Below are positions 12,285 to 24,058 of a stretch of 64,000 bases of DNA, one piece after another. Every line of letters starts with the position of its first letter. Within the stretch, counting starts at the first letter, position 1. The stretch comes from Styela clava (taxonomy: Eukaryota > Chordata > Ascidiacea > Stolidobranchia > Styelidae). The DNA is taken from NCBI RefSeq assembly GCF_964204865.1, contig NC_135255.1, positions 2,170,001-2,234,000 of the forward strand, in the 5' to 3' direction. Under the pieces are notes generated by a model. The model was not told where the DNA came from and did not search any database. It saw only the letters and a list, made by a program, of their open reading frames with translations. The translations under genes were made by a program, and so were the position numbers.

Positions 12285-12535
12285 TCGCAGAACCGCCACA
12301 TGGTGGCAATTTTGATGACGTCATAACGCACAAAAAAACGAATCCCATACAGCTTACCGAAATATTTGAAATAAATTAAAGTAATAGCCTTCTAGCGAAA
12401 AATTCAATCTTCAAGCACTGGAAATTTTAGAGGTCTAGTAATCAAAGAGAATGGCGTTTTTTTTCTGTGACGGAGAACAACAACATAATATTACAACGAT
12501 CCATAGGTCCACTCACGTTTCCAAAAATAAAGCTA
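12285..12535 (+). repeat. SINE-like repeat copy 1
   Basis: This copy holds the GTGGCAATTTTGATGACGTC motif near 12,302 and then a gtaatagccttctagcgaaa block near 12,381. After these come a cactggaaattttaga block, an AAC-rich tract near 12,477 and a terminal gatccataggtcca motif. The same blocks in the same order occur at 15.75, 16.14 and, in part, 44.35 kb. The family is short, has a simple AAC-type tract near its end and no coding capacity, which fits a SINE or a small non-autonomous element. No Pol III box was identified. Confidence 0.5.
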
Positions 12536-12869
12536 TCAGTCCTGTTTCCAGAACCTCTCGTATACCACCTAGTGTTATTATTTACATACTGATATTATTT
12601 ACCAGGCAATCGATCTACAACTGGTCTACAGCGCCCAGTAGCGAGAAAAAATATCTGTTCTACAAGATATAAAGCCTTTATTCCGAAGCTTGCGAACCAC
12701 TGGTGTGGCACAGAGTTTTGTGATTCTCATATTCATTCGAACGCCATTGTTAAAGCATATCGTGACCTAAGAGTCAAACGCATGGCACGTGGGTCCAATG
12801 CCAAAGCTTCTGCAGAAAAGATAAAAGAAAACAATTGTCAGAAGATTATTATATTCGAGCACCAGTGAG

Positions 12870-13400
12870 TAGGGATAGCGGAATCGAGTCCGGATTCGAT
12901 TACAGAATCGATTCTTTGCGGAATCGACTAGAATCGATTCCGATGCACCGGAATCGATTCTCGAGTTTGAAACTTGGATTGCAAACAATGTGTAACGTTT
13001 TGTGGCAATTTCTTCACATATATATATATGTATAAACTGCTTCACTGCTATGTTGAGTTGCTACGACACCGCAAACTCCACTATATATAATATATATATA
13101 TATTATAAATATCGCTAGTAGGCTTTAACGTTTATTTATTCTAAAAATCTCTGTGGGTTCTGAGGGATTCGTTTTTTTTTGTGCGGTTTTGTCTCCTGTG
13201 GCAGATTGGATACCCATACTTAGTTTTGGCCTTCTTGTCCGTCCAGAATTTGAACATCGCTGTCTTGCTTGATTTCATATGGTATTGCTTGGGTGGGTAT
13301 ATTTTTTCGGTAATATGTCGAGGTTTCGAGAATCGGAATCGAAAATTTAGGAATCGGATAAGAATCGAATACTTGTAAGTACTCATACTTGGCATCCTTA
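12870..13400. mobile_element. hAT-type MITE, 531 bp, with 8-bp target duplication
   Basis: The element begins TAGGGATAGCGGAATC and ends GGCATCCTTA. It is flanked by a perfect 8-bp direct repeat, ccagtgag, at 12,862-12,869 and 13,401-13,408. Near the left end the sequence is packed with short GAATCGATTC-type palindromes, and the right end carries the inverse GAATCG repeats. There is no transposase. An AT-rich palindromic tract lies at about 13,080-13,110. The 8-bp duplication and TAGGGAT-type ends are those of the hAT superfamily. A related left end (tagggatggcggaatcaa) occurs at 58,990. Confidence 0.75.
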
Positions 13401-13408
13401 CCAGTGAG

Positions 13409-15740
13409 TGGTGGTTTGATAATTTTACAAAAGGTCATGCTTTGGTAATGAAATATTTAAAATTGAAGTTGTTTTGAAATAAAGCCTCACCTCATCATCG
13501 CCCAAGTTTTCCGATGTTCATTATATTTCAGCGGGATGGTCAAAACAGAATACTTGACTATTCAGAATACGCTATTAAATAATATTTTTAACGGAGTATT
13601 TTAGCATATTTGGATAAATTTGACTAAATTTAGTTAACATTTGGACGTGTTTTAACTTATAAATATTCTAATTTGACTCCGAAATTAAAATTATAAACTA
13701 AACTTGAGTCACTGGACGAAACAGATAGACGAATTATTATTGTTCAGGCCACAATGAAATTACAGCGTCATGCCACTGCAGAAGGATACGCTAAGAGGCG
13801 GTAAAACTATGATTAGACATAGGTACAGTGTAACTCGGAATTTGTCCGATATTTAGCCTGTTTTGAACTGTTCACTTTGTATTCGAGAATATTTACGATA
13901 TCAATACAGTAAAAGCTCTACCTACGAAAGGCTCTGGATGCAAAATATCCAACCTACGAATATTGTTTTCATAAAAATATTGCTTCGACTAACGTAAGAT
14001 TTTCTACATGCGGAAACCGAAAACAAGAATCGCCTGTAGTGATATTTTATTTTTATTTTAGATTAATTTAATGCAGTGCCTGAAGCCTCGTGTTTATAAG
14101 AATATTGAATATTACGCACATATCCTATGGCCACCGTTCACGTTTTGATTTAAAACATTTTACATTCATTTCATCTTTTATCGTAATGGAAGGCAGCCGA
14201 GTGTGGCGCGGCAATAAATTACAGCCGGCATGAAATGATTTCAATTAGCGCCGACTTGAAGTGCTTACAAGACGTCGAGGATGTTTTTGATTGAAAATAT
14301 TTTACAATTATTATAGTAAATATTTAGTAGAGATAATTTGTGTGGCCTCGGCAACAAATCTAAAAGCAAATTGTTTTTATCTTCAGTTTCGATAGTGACC
14401 GAACACAGTGTGAAATTTTTTCATATTTCTAATTCAAAGCGTATAATATAGCTTTTATATGATATTTAGTATTTATCGAGGATTTTATTGTTATCCCGGC
14501 GTTGTTGATGACAAAAGCGTTCAGTTCAAGTTGACGGTATTAATTATTAATCAAAATTAAAATCCTAACAGCTGACATGAAATATTTAAATCAGCGTCGA
14601 TTTTTCTGCCAGTTTTAATAAAACTGTTTCTTCGCTTACAGGTATCACATGATCTTGTCAAATCTTGGAGGATGGAAGCGGGAATATTTTTTATATTGAT
14701 AATATTTAGTTATTTTGGTTTGTTTTTGAAGGAAAACTATAAAGATGATTGCCAATGTCACTTTTTAGCATACGGCACGTTTCCGTTGATCATCAACCTT
14801 GGTTCGATTCGACTTGCACAGTGGGGTTTCAAATAGGCATTTTTTGTTTTTATTAAACATTTTGTAGACGGAAATACTAATTTTGTAGTGAAAATTTGAT
14901 ATAATTTTTCCAATGATATAGTTTCTCTTTTACTTCGCCGCTCTTTTCGTTCGACTTTCGGTGCTACATCCCTCTGTAAGATTTAAATCTTCACGATACT
15001 CACATCACGTAATTTTGCTATTAGGTCGTAAAAAAGCTCTTTTTTGGGGGGTTATACTCAAAATATAGATCCCAACCTTCACGATGATAAATACATACAA
15101 ACGCCAATCTGAAAACACATGAATGACATCACCCAAATGTAACGATGTACCGCAAATAAGTGAACAAGGTAAATTTGTTGAGTTCACTACTGCCGTCCAG
15201 TATCGAATTCTGGAGCCAGACTGGAATTTGAGGCCAAACTTCATTTTTCATTGTTTTCACATTACAAATTTATGTTAAGAGTTTCACGCACATGTATATT
15301 TCTCAATAGCGATGCCAACCGCTATAATTGGGTTCATTCAAAGGGATGCACAACTTTTAGAGAAATTCATCAAAGGTGGTCTAGTAAAAGCGTTATAGTC
15401 ACTTGTTTTGCTGGGTTAAATTGATTTATATTTTCATAATTGCCTTCTCAGTGTGTAACGTCTGAATCCGAATCGACTATATAATTAATATATATATTAT
15501 ATTAATTAATAAATTTTTGTTTCGGCTTAAAAATTGAAATGATGCTCCTGATCCGCTGTTCCAATGATCTTCAGCCCTTACAGAATAAATGCTGCTGAAA
15601 ATACCCCCTATTTTTATGCATATTAAGGATATAACAGGTAGTAGTATGAATTAGAATTAATTCATTTTAAACTGATTACAGATAAAATATTATTACTTAA
15701 GGAAACAAAAGAGCTATGCTCAAATATTTGGACACGTAGT
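13409..15740. other. Gene-free stretch
   Basis: No gene recognised. A tract near 13,910-13,970 (gtaaaagctctacctacgaa) resembles a DNA-transposon terminal repeat, but no partner end was found. An isolated ggttcgattc near 14,800 is a B-box-like match without a convincing A box. Confidence 0.35.
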
Positions 15741-15744
15741 GGCA

Positions 15745-15935
15745 ATAATTTTGATGACGTCATAGCGAAAAAAAAAAAGTAATAGCCTTCTGGAGAAAAA
15801 TTTTATCTTTAACCACTGAAAATATCAAAGCAATTGGTCCAGTATTCGAAGAGGAAAGCGATTTTTTAAAAATGGAGACGGAGACAAATAACAATAACAA
15901 CAAGAGAGCTACGCACAAATATATGGACACGTTAG
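15745..15935 (+). repeat. SINE-like repeat copy 2
   Basis: Contains the gtggcaataattttgatgac motif, a gtaatagccttctggagaaa block, the aaccactgaaaat block and an aacaataacaacaa tract. The order matches copies at 12.3 and 16.1 kb. A shared ggtccagtattcgaagag tract with the next copy makes the pair the closest relatives in the window. Confidence 0.55.
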
Positions 15936-16136
15936 ACCAGAGCGAATCAGTCCTTACCGGTACCTTTGACGCTACCGGTACCCTCAAAAAAGTTCTGAAT
16001 TTCCAGTAGCAAGAATTTTGCAGAATCAAAACGTACAGCCAGTCATGACACTGACTAAAATCCGTGTTCCCATGGATAAAAAATAATACAGCAAAATTTT
16101 AGACGAAATATCAAATTTCATAGAATTCACGCAAAA

Positions 16137-16377
16137 TTTTGAAATAAATAAAAGTAATACCCTTCTAGCGAAAAAATTAATCTTTAACCACTGAAAATTT
16201 TAAAGCAATTGGTCCAGTATTCGAAGAGAAAAGCGACTTTTTAAAAACGTGTCAAAGAACAAGAACAACAACAACAACAACAAAATATTGAAACGATCGT
16301 TATGTCCACTTCGTGTCCAATAACAACAAAATTTTGAAACGATCGTTATGGCCACTAAACGTGTCCAATAACTGTTG
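16137..16377 (+). repeat. SINE-like repeat copy 3 with AAC tail
   Basis: Starts in gaaataaataaaagtaatac, then has the cttctagcgaaaa block, the aaccactgaaaattttaaag block and ggtccagtattcgaagag. It then has a run of AAC triplets (about 16,262-16,282) followed by two tandem copies of an acgatcgttatgtccact-type end, each finishing in gtgtccaataac. The duplicated end is specific to this copy. Confidence 0.55.
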
Positions 16378-16379
16378 TT

Positions 16380-17300
16380 TAAAGTGTGTACATGGTTGAA
16401 CATTAATAATTACTGGTACGGTACAGAAGTACAGGTATATATAATAGAAAATATAAATGACAACTGTGGCAAAATAGTACCGATATGAGATTAAAAATGC
16501 TAGTATTGGAAGATCATCAATCATTTACAACAGCATAGCAGGTGATGAGAGCACGCAATATAACTTTTTTGAACAAGTTACTCACCATTGCTAAAAACGG
16601 TAAAATTAGTATTTATTAAAAGTATAACAGGTAATATTATGTCTATGCCAAAGATGGGTGTGCAAAAACAGGGTTCTTTTTCTCAGAGCTGTTAATGGTA
16701 GATGTCAGCTTAGTATTATAGTTATTTATAATGTTAGATAAATTTAGAACCTTAATTGAACAGCGCATAATGGGTTGTGTTTTGTGTAATATTAAGTTTT
16801 ATTTTGTGATAAAATGAGAATTGAAAGATTCGAGTAGATTACTCAAGCATTATTTTTATCTTCCATATAGGTGTAAACACCAAGGTTTCTTTATTTACAC
16901 GTTTTTTCAATCAGTCTGAATCTTTTAAACCCAGCACTATAGGTATGGATATCGGTACTGAATTCAAGCTTTTCGTTCAGATTGCCCGCAAAATAATTTG
17001 TTATTACCGCAAATCGCTTGATGCAAATCAACTTTCATTTCATCAAGATGCGAATGGCTTATGAATGGTGGGCGTCAAAATGTAATAAAAGCAGGAGTAA
17101 TTTAACCCCTATCGGGGAGTAATTTACATATACATGTCCACTTCTTACTTGGTATATGTATCCATTTTAGCCGATTGAAAGATGTTTTATCGCTCGGCTG
17201 TTATGACCCACAGGGCGGGAGCGACTTGCATTTGCGGTGGTGTAACATAATAAGAATGCTAAATAGAAGTTTTCTAGGAGTTAGGTGTTGAGAACCTTAT
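16380..17300. other. Gene-free stretch
   Basis: AT-rich sequence between a SINE-like copy and a transposase remnant. Nothing coding or repeated was recognised. Confidence 0.35.
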
Positions 17301-17304
17301 CGGA

Positions 17305-18000
17305 AAACTGCAATGCATGTCTGTAGTGAAGTGTTGCGTCATAAAAGTATGAAACCGAATAGGCTCAATAAAAAAACAAGCTGCGACGAATTGCTGAAAA
17401 ACTAATGAAGGCCCGTCTCATTAAAGCAATTGCTTTATTTTCTGAGAAGCCATCAATCAAACAAGATAATTAAATTTAGGTTTGTCAAAAGATAAAATCA
17501 AAAACGGTATTTATGGAATTGATGATAATATTACCCAGCAAATAATTAAGAATTTAAAGTCAAGTACGCTATTTTCCTTACAAGTAGACGAATAAACAGA
17601 CGTTTGTTGCTGTGTCCATTCACTGATTTGTGAACTCCACATTGGCGGGCACGACATATAAGCGAAGTATTTATTCTCAAATTCTCTTGCAATATCATGT
17701 AGAGAAGTAATCTTCTAAATACTTTTTTTGAAAAATATTCACCTCATTGGAAACGACAACGACTTGTTGGAATCAGGGTCGATAGTGTTTTACCAACGAT
17801 TGGATAGATATCTGGTTTTAAGGTCAAAAATATTGCTACTCACGTTATATTTAACACATTGCTTTATCGTTCATTTGGCCTAGTAAAGAAAAATTTTATT
17901 TTCGGAAAGGTTGCAGGACGTTGAAACAATTGTTAATCCTATTTACGCTATTTCATCAACACCAAGATTGTTTGTTGTTTTTTTGTGAGAAATTTGAATC
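17305..18000 (+). mobile_element. Decayed hAT transposase (ZBED5/FAM200-like)
   Basis: Reading across stops and frameshifts, the segment encodes a BED-finger tail (RHKSMKPNRL near 17,340) and then a DDNITQQIIKNLKSS block. FSLQVDE followed by a stop and TDV lies near 17,572-17,605, and a WKRQRLVGIRVDSVLPTIG block near 17,750. The order matches the BED zinc finger, the FSLQ-DE-TD catalytic region and the W-x-x-C-x-G-x-x-T-D-G region of the hAT transposases related to vertebrate ZBED5. Several expected residues are replaced, and in-frame stops are frequent. Terminal repeats were not located. Confidence 0.65.
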
Positions 18001-18760
18001 TATTTTCGAACAGTCTTTTTCTGTGAGGGCCAAAGGTATAAGGAAGGTCATTTTTAAAGATGCTTAATCTTAGATAATCATGAAAGAAAGTATAGTTTTT
18101 TGTACTGATTTTTTACTTAATTTTGAGGAAGCAGATATTGGAAAATTTTGAATTGTTTTACAACTCGAATATCCGATTCTCTTTATTAAGTTTGTTGATT
18201 AAATTTCTTTCAATATGTTGGTACGAGGAAGGGTTCAATGCTACGCAGCCAATAAAGACAAATGTAGAAATATGCTTAAAATTGAGGATGATAGAAAATG
18301 CTGTCTTCTGTCTGTTTTGTACTCTAAGTTTGATTGCCAGATAAAGAAAAAATATTATCAGCCTTCTGTAATATCCAGGTTCTGGATGGCCCAAGCAGAA
18401 GTACATACACCAAGCATTGTGTACTTTTGTAATACAATCTGTTAGAACATGTGTCATCAAACTTTTGAAACGGGCCGGACAAATATTTTTGTCAATGCAA
18501 TACAATAAATTCACAAGAGTTGGTAAATCCATTCAATTTATTCAACAATCTAAATTCTAATTTCTGAAGACTTGAATATTAAATTCAATATCGCAGAATA
18601 TAGATCGAGAACATCATAACAAAATAAATATAATATACAAGATTTCTAGATAACTATCCTGAGGTTGGCTGTTTGCAAAACATTGCTGTTATAAATATCC
18701 GCATGTAAGCAAATGCTTCGAATCAATGTAATTTGGGAGCTCCCAAAATATCTGCACCAA
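18000..18760. other. Gene-free stretch
   Basis: The proximal part may be the tail of the decayed hAT element; aaacgggccggacaaatat near 18,470 resembles the 3' part of such elements. Nothing else was recognised. Confidence 0.35.
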
Positions 18761-18820
18761 GATGGCGCACAACCTTAACATAGTATGTGCACCACGTTAG
18801 GGTTCAGGTTGTGCGCCATC
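18761..18820. repeat. Hairpin (MITE-like core), 15-bp arms
   Basis: GATGGCGCACAACCT at 18,761-18,775 is perfectly inverted at 18,806-18,820, with a 30-base spacer. The spacer contains atagtatgtg, a run also found in the terminal repeats of the MITE at 53.1 kb, which likewise has a CCAAGATGGCG motif. A distant relation between the two is likely. Confidence 0.6.
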
Positions 18821-18907
18821 AGTTCCGTAGGCGATTAGCCTCGTCATAGGCTGTCAAGTGTGACGACATTAATTAAGTAAGATTTTAATCCACCCTATCT
18901 TCAACAG

Positions 18908-18981
18908 TAGCGGTAGCTCAGGGGGAGCGTTGGTACATGATCAAACATTAGGACCGCGGTTCGAACCCCACATGGTGGGGT
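18908..18981 (+). repeat. tRNA-like Pol III promoter (SINE head or tRNA pseudogene)
   Basis: The sequence GTAGCTCAGGGGGAGCG matches a tRNA A box, and GGTTCGAACCCC about 40 bases later matches a B box. The acceptor and anticodon stems do not fold convincingly (the 3' side runs into cacatggtgggg), so it is not called as a working tRNA. It sits immediately before the 214-bp purine-rich tandem array, so the array may be an expanded body of a tRNA-derived SINE. Confidence 0.6.
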
Positions 18982-19660
18982 GAGTTGTAGGGGTGGTCCA
19001 TCAGACAAGGCAGACCGTCGACGGGGAAAGAAGCAAGCGAGAGCAGCAGCCAAGGAGAGCAGAGATGGGAAGAGAAAAATAGGTAGGAGCCAGCATGGGA
19101 GTCAGAGTGAAGTCATCAAGGCAAAAGATATCAAGTCGAAAGCAGTTGAGGGTGGAAAAGGTCAGGCGAGAGCAGCTCAGCGTCGCGAAGCGGGTGAGTT
19201 GTAGGGGTGGTCCATCAGACAAGGCAGACCGTCGACGGGGAAAGAGGCAAGCGAGAGCAGCAGCCAAGGAGAGCAGAGATGGGAAGAGAAAAATAGGTAG
19301 GAGCCAGCATGGGAGTCAGAGTGAAGTCATCAAGGCAAAAGATATCAAGTCGAAAGCAGTTGAGGGTGGAAAAGGTCAGGCGAGAGCAGCTCAGCGTCGC
19401 GAAGCGAAGGAGGGCTCAGCGTCGCGAAGCGGGTGAGTTGTAGGGGTGGTCCATCAGACAAGGCAGACCGTCGACGGGGAAAGAGGCAAGCGAGAGCAGC
19501 AGCCAAGGAGAGCAGAGATGGGAAGAGAAAAATAGGTAGGAGCCAGCATGGGAGTCAGAGTGAAGTCATCAAGGCAAAAGATATCAAGTCGAAAGCAGTT
19601 GAGGGTGGAAAAGGTCAGGCGAGAGCAGCTCAGCGTCGCGAAGCGAAGGAGGGCTCATGC
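18980..19660. repeat. Tandem array, 214-239-bp unit, three copies
   Basis: Near-identical units begin at about 18,980, 19,194 and 19,433, each opening gtgagttgtaggggtggtcc. The first period is 214. The second is 239 because a ~25-base piece (gaaggagggctcagcgtcgc and following) is doubled. The copies are almost identical, so expansion is recent. The unit is not a multiple of three, and the long open frames across it arise from purine bias; it is not called coding. Confidence 0.85.
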
Positions 19661-21720
19661 AAGAGAAGAGAGATGAAAAAGGAAATAATTAAGAGCTAGC
19701 CAGCAAAAGAGGGAAAAGGGTCAGGCGAGAGCAGCAGCCAAGTAGAGAGAGAGAGCAAGTGATGAAAAGGAAATAAATAAAAGCCAGCAGAGGGTGTAAG
19801 AAAAGAGACGAGCATTAAGAAAAGTAAATAAATAGTAAGGTCAGGCGAGAGCAGCTTCAGCGTCGCGAAGCGAAGGAGGGCTCATGCAAGAGAAGAGAGA
19901 TGAAAAAGGAAATAATTAAGAGCTAGCCAGCAAAAGAGGGAAAAGGGTCAGGCGAGAGCAGCAGCCAAGTAGAGAGAGAGAGCAAGTGATGAAAAGGAAA
20001 TAAATAAAAGCCAGCAGAGGGTGTAAGAAAAGAGACGAGCATTAAGAAAAGTAAATAAATAGTAAATAAATAGTAAGACGAGTAAGAAAGAAGATGAGGA
20101 TAAGGGTCAGGCAATCAGCAAGCAGCCAAGGGAGAGGAGAGCAGAAATGAAAAGGAAATAAATGTCAGGAAAAAGAGCCAAGCAGCCAAGGAGATTGAAG
20201 GAAAGAGATGCATGCAAGCAAGCAGCCAAGGAGGGCGCAAGAGATGAAACGGTAATAAATAGAAGCCAGCAGAGTGAAGAGAGTATAACAGCAGCAGCCA
20301 AGGAGAGCGCAAGAGATGAGAAGGAAATAAATAGAAGCCAAGCAGAGTGAAGAAAAGAGGTTGTAAGACAATAGACGAGCATTTGAGGAGGATTCAAGGG
20401 TCAGCAAAATTAAGTCAGGCAAAAAGAGCAAGCAGCAAAGGAGATGAAATAAATAATGAATGAAAAGGAAATAAATGTCAGGAAAACGAAGATTGAAGGA
20501 AGGAGATGCAAGCAGCCAAGGAGAGCGCAAGAGATGAAAAGGAAATAAATAGAAGCCAGCAGAGTGAAGAAGAGGGGTTGTAAGACAATAGATGAGCAGT
20601 TGAGGAGGATAAGGGTCAGCAAAATTAGCAAGCAAGCAGCCGAGCAGAGATGAAAAAAGGAAATATTGTCAGGCAAAAAAAGAGCAAGCAGCCAAGGAGA
20701 TGAAAAAGGTTGTTGAAGAAGAAATGGAGAACAAAGAAAGTGCAGAGCCCAAAGCAGCCAAGAGATGAAAAGAAAATGAAAGAGAAGAAGAAGAGACAAG
20801 AAATTAAGCAGTGAAAGTGCAGAGCCCAAAGCAGCCAAGAGATGAAAAGGAAATGAAAGAGAAGAAGAAGAGACAAGAAATTGGGCAGTGCAGAGCCTAA
20901 AGCAGCCAAGAAGATGAAAAGGAAATAAATAAGAGCTAGCCAGCAAAAAAGGGAAAAGGGTCAGGCGAGAGCAGCAGCCAAGGAAATAAATAAAGGAAAT
21001 AAATAAAAGCCAGCAGAGTGAATGAAGATGCTGTAAGAAAAGAGACGAGCAGTAAGAAAAATAACGAGTAAGAAAGGAGATGAGGGATCAGGCAATGAGC
21101 AAGCAGCCAAGGGAGAGAGCAGAAATGAAAAGGAAATAAATGTCAGGAAAAAGAGCCAAGCACCCAAAGATTGAAGGAAAGAGATGCAAGCAGCCAAGGA
21201 GAGCGCAAGAGATGAAAAGGAAATAAATAAATAGAAGCCAGCAGAGTGAAGAGGGTGTAACAACAGCAGCAGCCAAGGAGAGCGCAAGAGATGAAAGGGA
21301 AATAAATAGAAGCCAGCAGAGTGAAGAAGAAGTTGAGGAGGATAATTAAGGGTCAGCAAAATATTAGCAAGCAGCCAAGCAGAGAGCAGAGATGAAAAGG
21401 AAATAATATTGTCAGGCAAAAAGAGCAAGCAGCCAAGGAGATGAAAAGGAAAGAAAAAGTTGAAGAAGAAATGGAGAACAAGAAAGTGCAGAGCCCAAAG
21501 CAGACCAAAGCAGCCAAAAGATGAAAAGGAAATGAAAGAGAAGAAGAAGAAGAGACAAGAAAGTAAGAAGCCTAAAGCCTAAAGAAGCCAAGAAGATGAA
21601 AAGGAAATAAATAATGATCGAAAGGAAAAACGAAAACCGATCAGCCAGGCAGCAGACAGCGAGCGGAAAGTGAGGAGGGAGGACAAGGGGTCAGGCGAGA
21701 GCAAGCGCAGAGATTACGAT
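19660..21720. repeat. Purine-strand minisatellite region
   Basis: For about 2 kb the plus strand is almost all A and G. It is built from scrambled short modules such as gatgaaaaggaaataaat, agaagccagcagagtgaag, caagcagccaaggagag and agtgcagagcccaaagcagc. Two blocks (about 19,650-19,800 and 19,875-20,040) are nearly identical, and larger modules recur around 20,100-20,400 and 21,090-21,340. Long minus-strand open frames rich in Leu, Phe and Ser are by-products of the purine bias. Confidence 0.85.
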
Positions 21721-22728
21721 CAGCCGGGATGGCCTCGAGATCATCGAGGTTTTAAAATATATCCAGGCTTTCCACGAATATTTTGTTATAGGAACACGAC
21801 GATAATTAATTAATTTTTTGTTCTCGTGTGAAATTAATTGTGAGTTCAGTGTGAAAAAAAAGTTAGTATAATATAGTTATCGACGACGAGATGATAAAAA
21901 TAATTATTAAAGAGATGGATCCGCAACCCAAATTTCTTCATTGAAAAGCGGCATTATAAAATATTAAAACTAAAACCCAAAACGGAACGGACATAAGTTT
22001 TGTTCTAGCAAACTCGAGGCAGTTTTGATAAGTAATGATTTTATATGGTCGTAAGTCGACTCAACCACAATTACATCCAACACAATTAAACCAATAAACA
22101 ATGCATCGGTCATGAACTGCTCAATAATAAATTGTAATCATTGAGATTTTTACGCCGACTTTGGGATTGTTGGAATGGCGATATTTTGCTTAATTGAAAA
22201 TAATCTTGAGGGCTGAAAAAACAACACAAATTCAACAGATCAAAATATCGCAAAAATATGATTTCAATCTATTTAAGTTGTCAGTTTAGCACGTGTCTGA
22301 TGTCATTTTAGAATAAAAATATTTCATTTCATTTATCGTAACAGTAATCTCAACTCAAAGGCGAGTAACAATGAACACATTTAAATAAATCTGACAAGAC
22401 ATTATAAATGTTCGCATCGGTCCCGGATTGAATATTTTATGCAACAGAAAACTCATTATCCGCTTAAAAAGTCTTTTTTCAACGAGTGGCCTAATCGCGA
22501 AGAATGTTGCGCGGTAATTTTCGATTCGAATTTCGAATGTTGCCATATTTTGACGCCACAGTTGTCAAATTTCATTAATGTTGTTAATGCTTCTTTGGAC
22601 GGTAACAAAATTAGCCAATCAGCAATCGATTAGTTTGTGGAGCCTCCAGGTTTCTCTCACGGAGCCCTGGGGCTCCGCACGGAGCACTTTGAGAGCCTAT
22701 GTACTAGAATATCGGTTAGAAACCGAAG
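21720..22728. other. Gene-free stretch
   Basis: No gene recognised. A GC-rich piece at 22,650-22,690 (ggagccctggggctccgcac) looks repeat-derived but has no identified partner. Confidence 0.35.
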
Positions 22729-23003
22729 ACTTATCGATCGAAGGTTAGGGGATCCCCCAAAACAGGGGTCTTACTCCATATTGACACCATGTGTCCCATC
22801 ACTAATTATTTGATAACTCGCTTATTATAAGACATAATCCATCCAAAATCACTAGGCTTCTGATCCGAGCTATGATGAATGCACATGCAAAATTTGGAGC
22901 AGATTCAACCTCGCTTCCGTGAGATACCGCGTGCTTCTAACACACAGACATACACACATACAAATACCTATCAACATACTTACCGATCTTAAGATCGATA
23001 AGT
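22729..23003. mobile_element. Small inverted-terminal-repeat element, ~275 bp
   Basis: ACTTATCGATC at 22,729-22,739 is inverted exactly as GATCGATAAGT at 22,993-23,003. The right end is itself part of a longer near-palindrome (cttaccgatcttaagatcg). The interior has a CA-rich acacagacatacacacatac tract, as seen in the tails of some non-LTR elements. No target duplication was verified. Confidence 0.45.
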
Positions 23004-23289
23004 AACAATACCTGATAACCAACACACGAAAATGTCGTAAACACGCTTGGAACTGAGTTAAAATATATTCAACTGGATAGCTGTGATAAAATGGCTTGGG
23101 GCTATTGGACTCGATTGTGTCCAGAATTTAAACGGAGTTATGACGGTTTTATTTTCTGCATCCTGGATAGCAACAACATTAAGAAATATAGCATTGTCGA
23201 ATTTCGAGCCTCGAGCTGACACGTAACAGCGTTTTACACTTTTACATGTATTGTTTAATTATCTAGAATCTAGATGGACATAATATAAA

Positions 23290-24058
23290 CTAGAGCTGCG
23301 TGCAGCTTTAACAGGCTTCCCGCGTAAAAAAAACTGAAGACGCGTTTTGCTCACTGGAGCGTGAAAGCGTGGTCAGTCATGCATAAAATTTGCAATTTAT
23401 GATGGGGGACTTATTATCTGCATTGTTGTAAATTTCAAGTCTCTAAGTAGTGTCGTTCTCGAGAAGAAGATGAAAATCCTATATTGCTCACTGGAGCGTA
23501 TCGCCGAGGTCACCCATGCGTATCCTTGACATATCGTATCCGGAACAAGTCCATTAATCATTGTTATGAATTTCAACCCAATAGCATGTATCAATTTTGA
23601 GAAATCGCAAAAAAACTGAAGACGCGTTTTGCTCACTGGAGCGTGAAAGCGTGGTCAGTCATGCATAAAATTAGCAATTTATGATGGGGGACTTATTATC
23701 TGCATGTGATTCAAATTTCAAGTCTCTAAGTAGTGTCGTTCTCGAGAAGAAGATGAAAATGTAAAATCCTATATTGCTCACTGGAGCGTATCGCCGAGGT
23801 CACTCATGCGTATCCTTGACATATCGTATCCGGAACATGTACATTAATCATTGTTATGAATTTCAACCCAATAGCATGTATCAATTTTGAGAAATCGCAA
23901 AAAAACTGAAAATGCGTTTTTCTCACTGGAGCGTGAAAGCGTGGTCAGTCATGCATAAAATTTGCATTTTATTGCTAACTGAGAACCTCTGCACATTTGA
24001 GGTGAATTTCAAGTTTGTAGGACCAATTTGAAAAAAAAATAATAAAAATAAATGATAA
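23290..24058 (+). mobile_element. Composite satellite element 1 (two 290-bp units)
   Basis: Head at 23,290, two A-B dimer units, one variant terminal monomer and an A-rich end (aataaaaataaatgataa). It lacks the stem-loop tail, and the next head begins directly. Confidence 0.7.

Noticed and set aside
14790..14830. Possible tRNA or SINE head around ggttcgattc
   Set aside because: Only a B-box-like match; no A box at the right distance and no cloverleaf.
18908..18981. Functional tRNA gene
   Set aside because: A and B boxes are present, but the acceptor and anticodon stems do not pair and the sequence continues into a satellite array.
19001..21428. Long open frames on both strands of the purine-rich region
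   Set aside because: They follow from tandem purine units and few T bases on one strand. Unit lengths are not multiples of three, products are low-complexity, and no family motif is visible.
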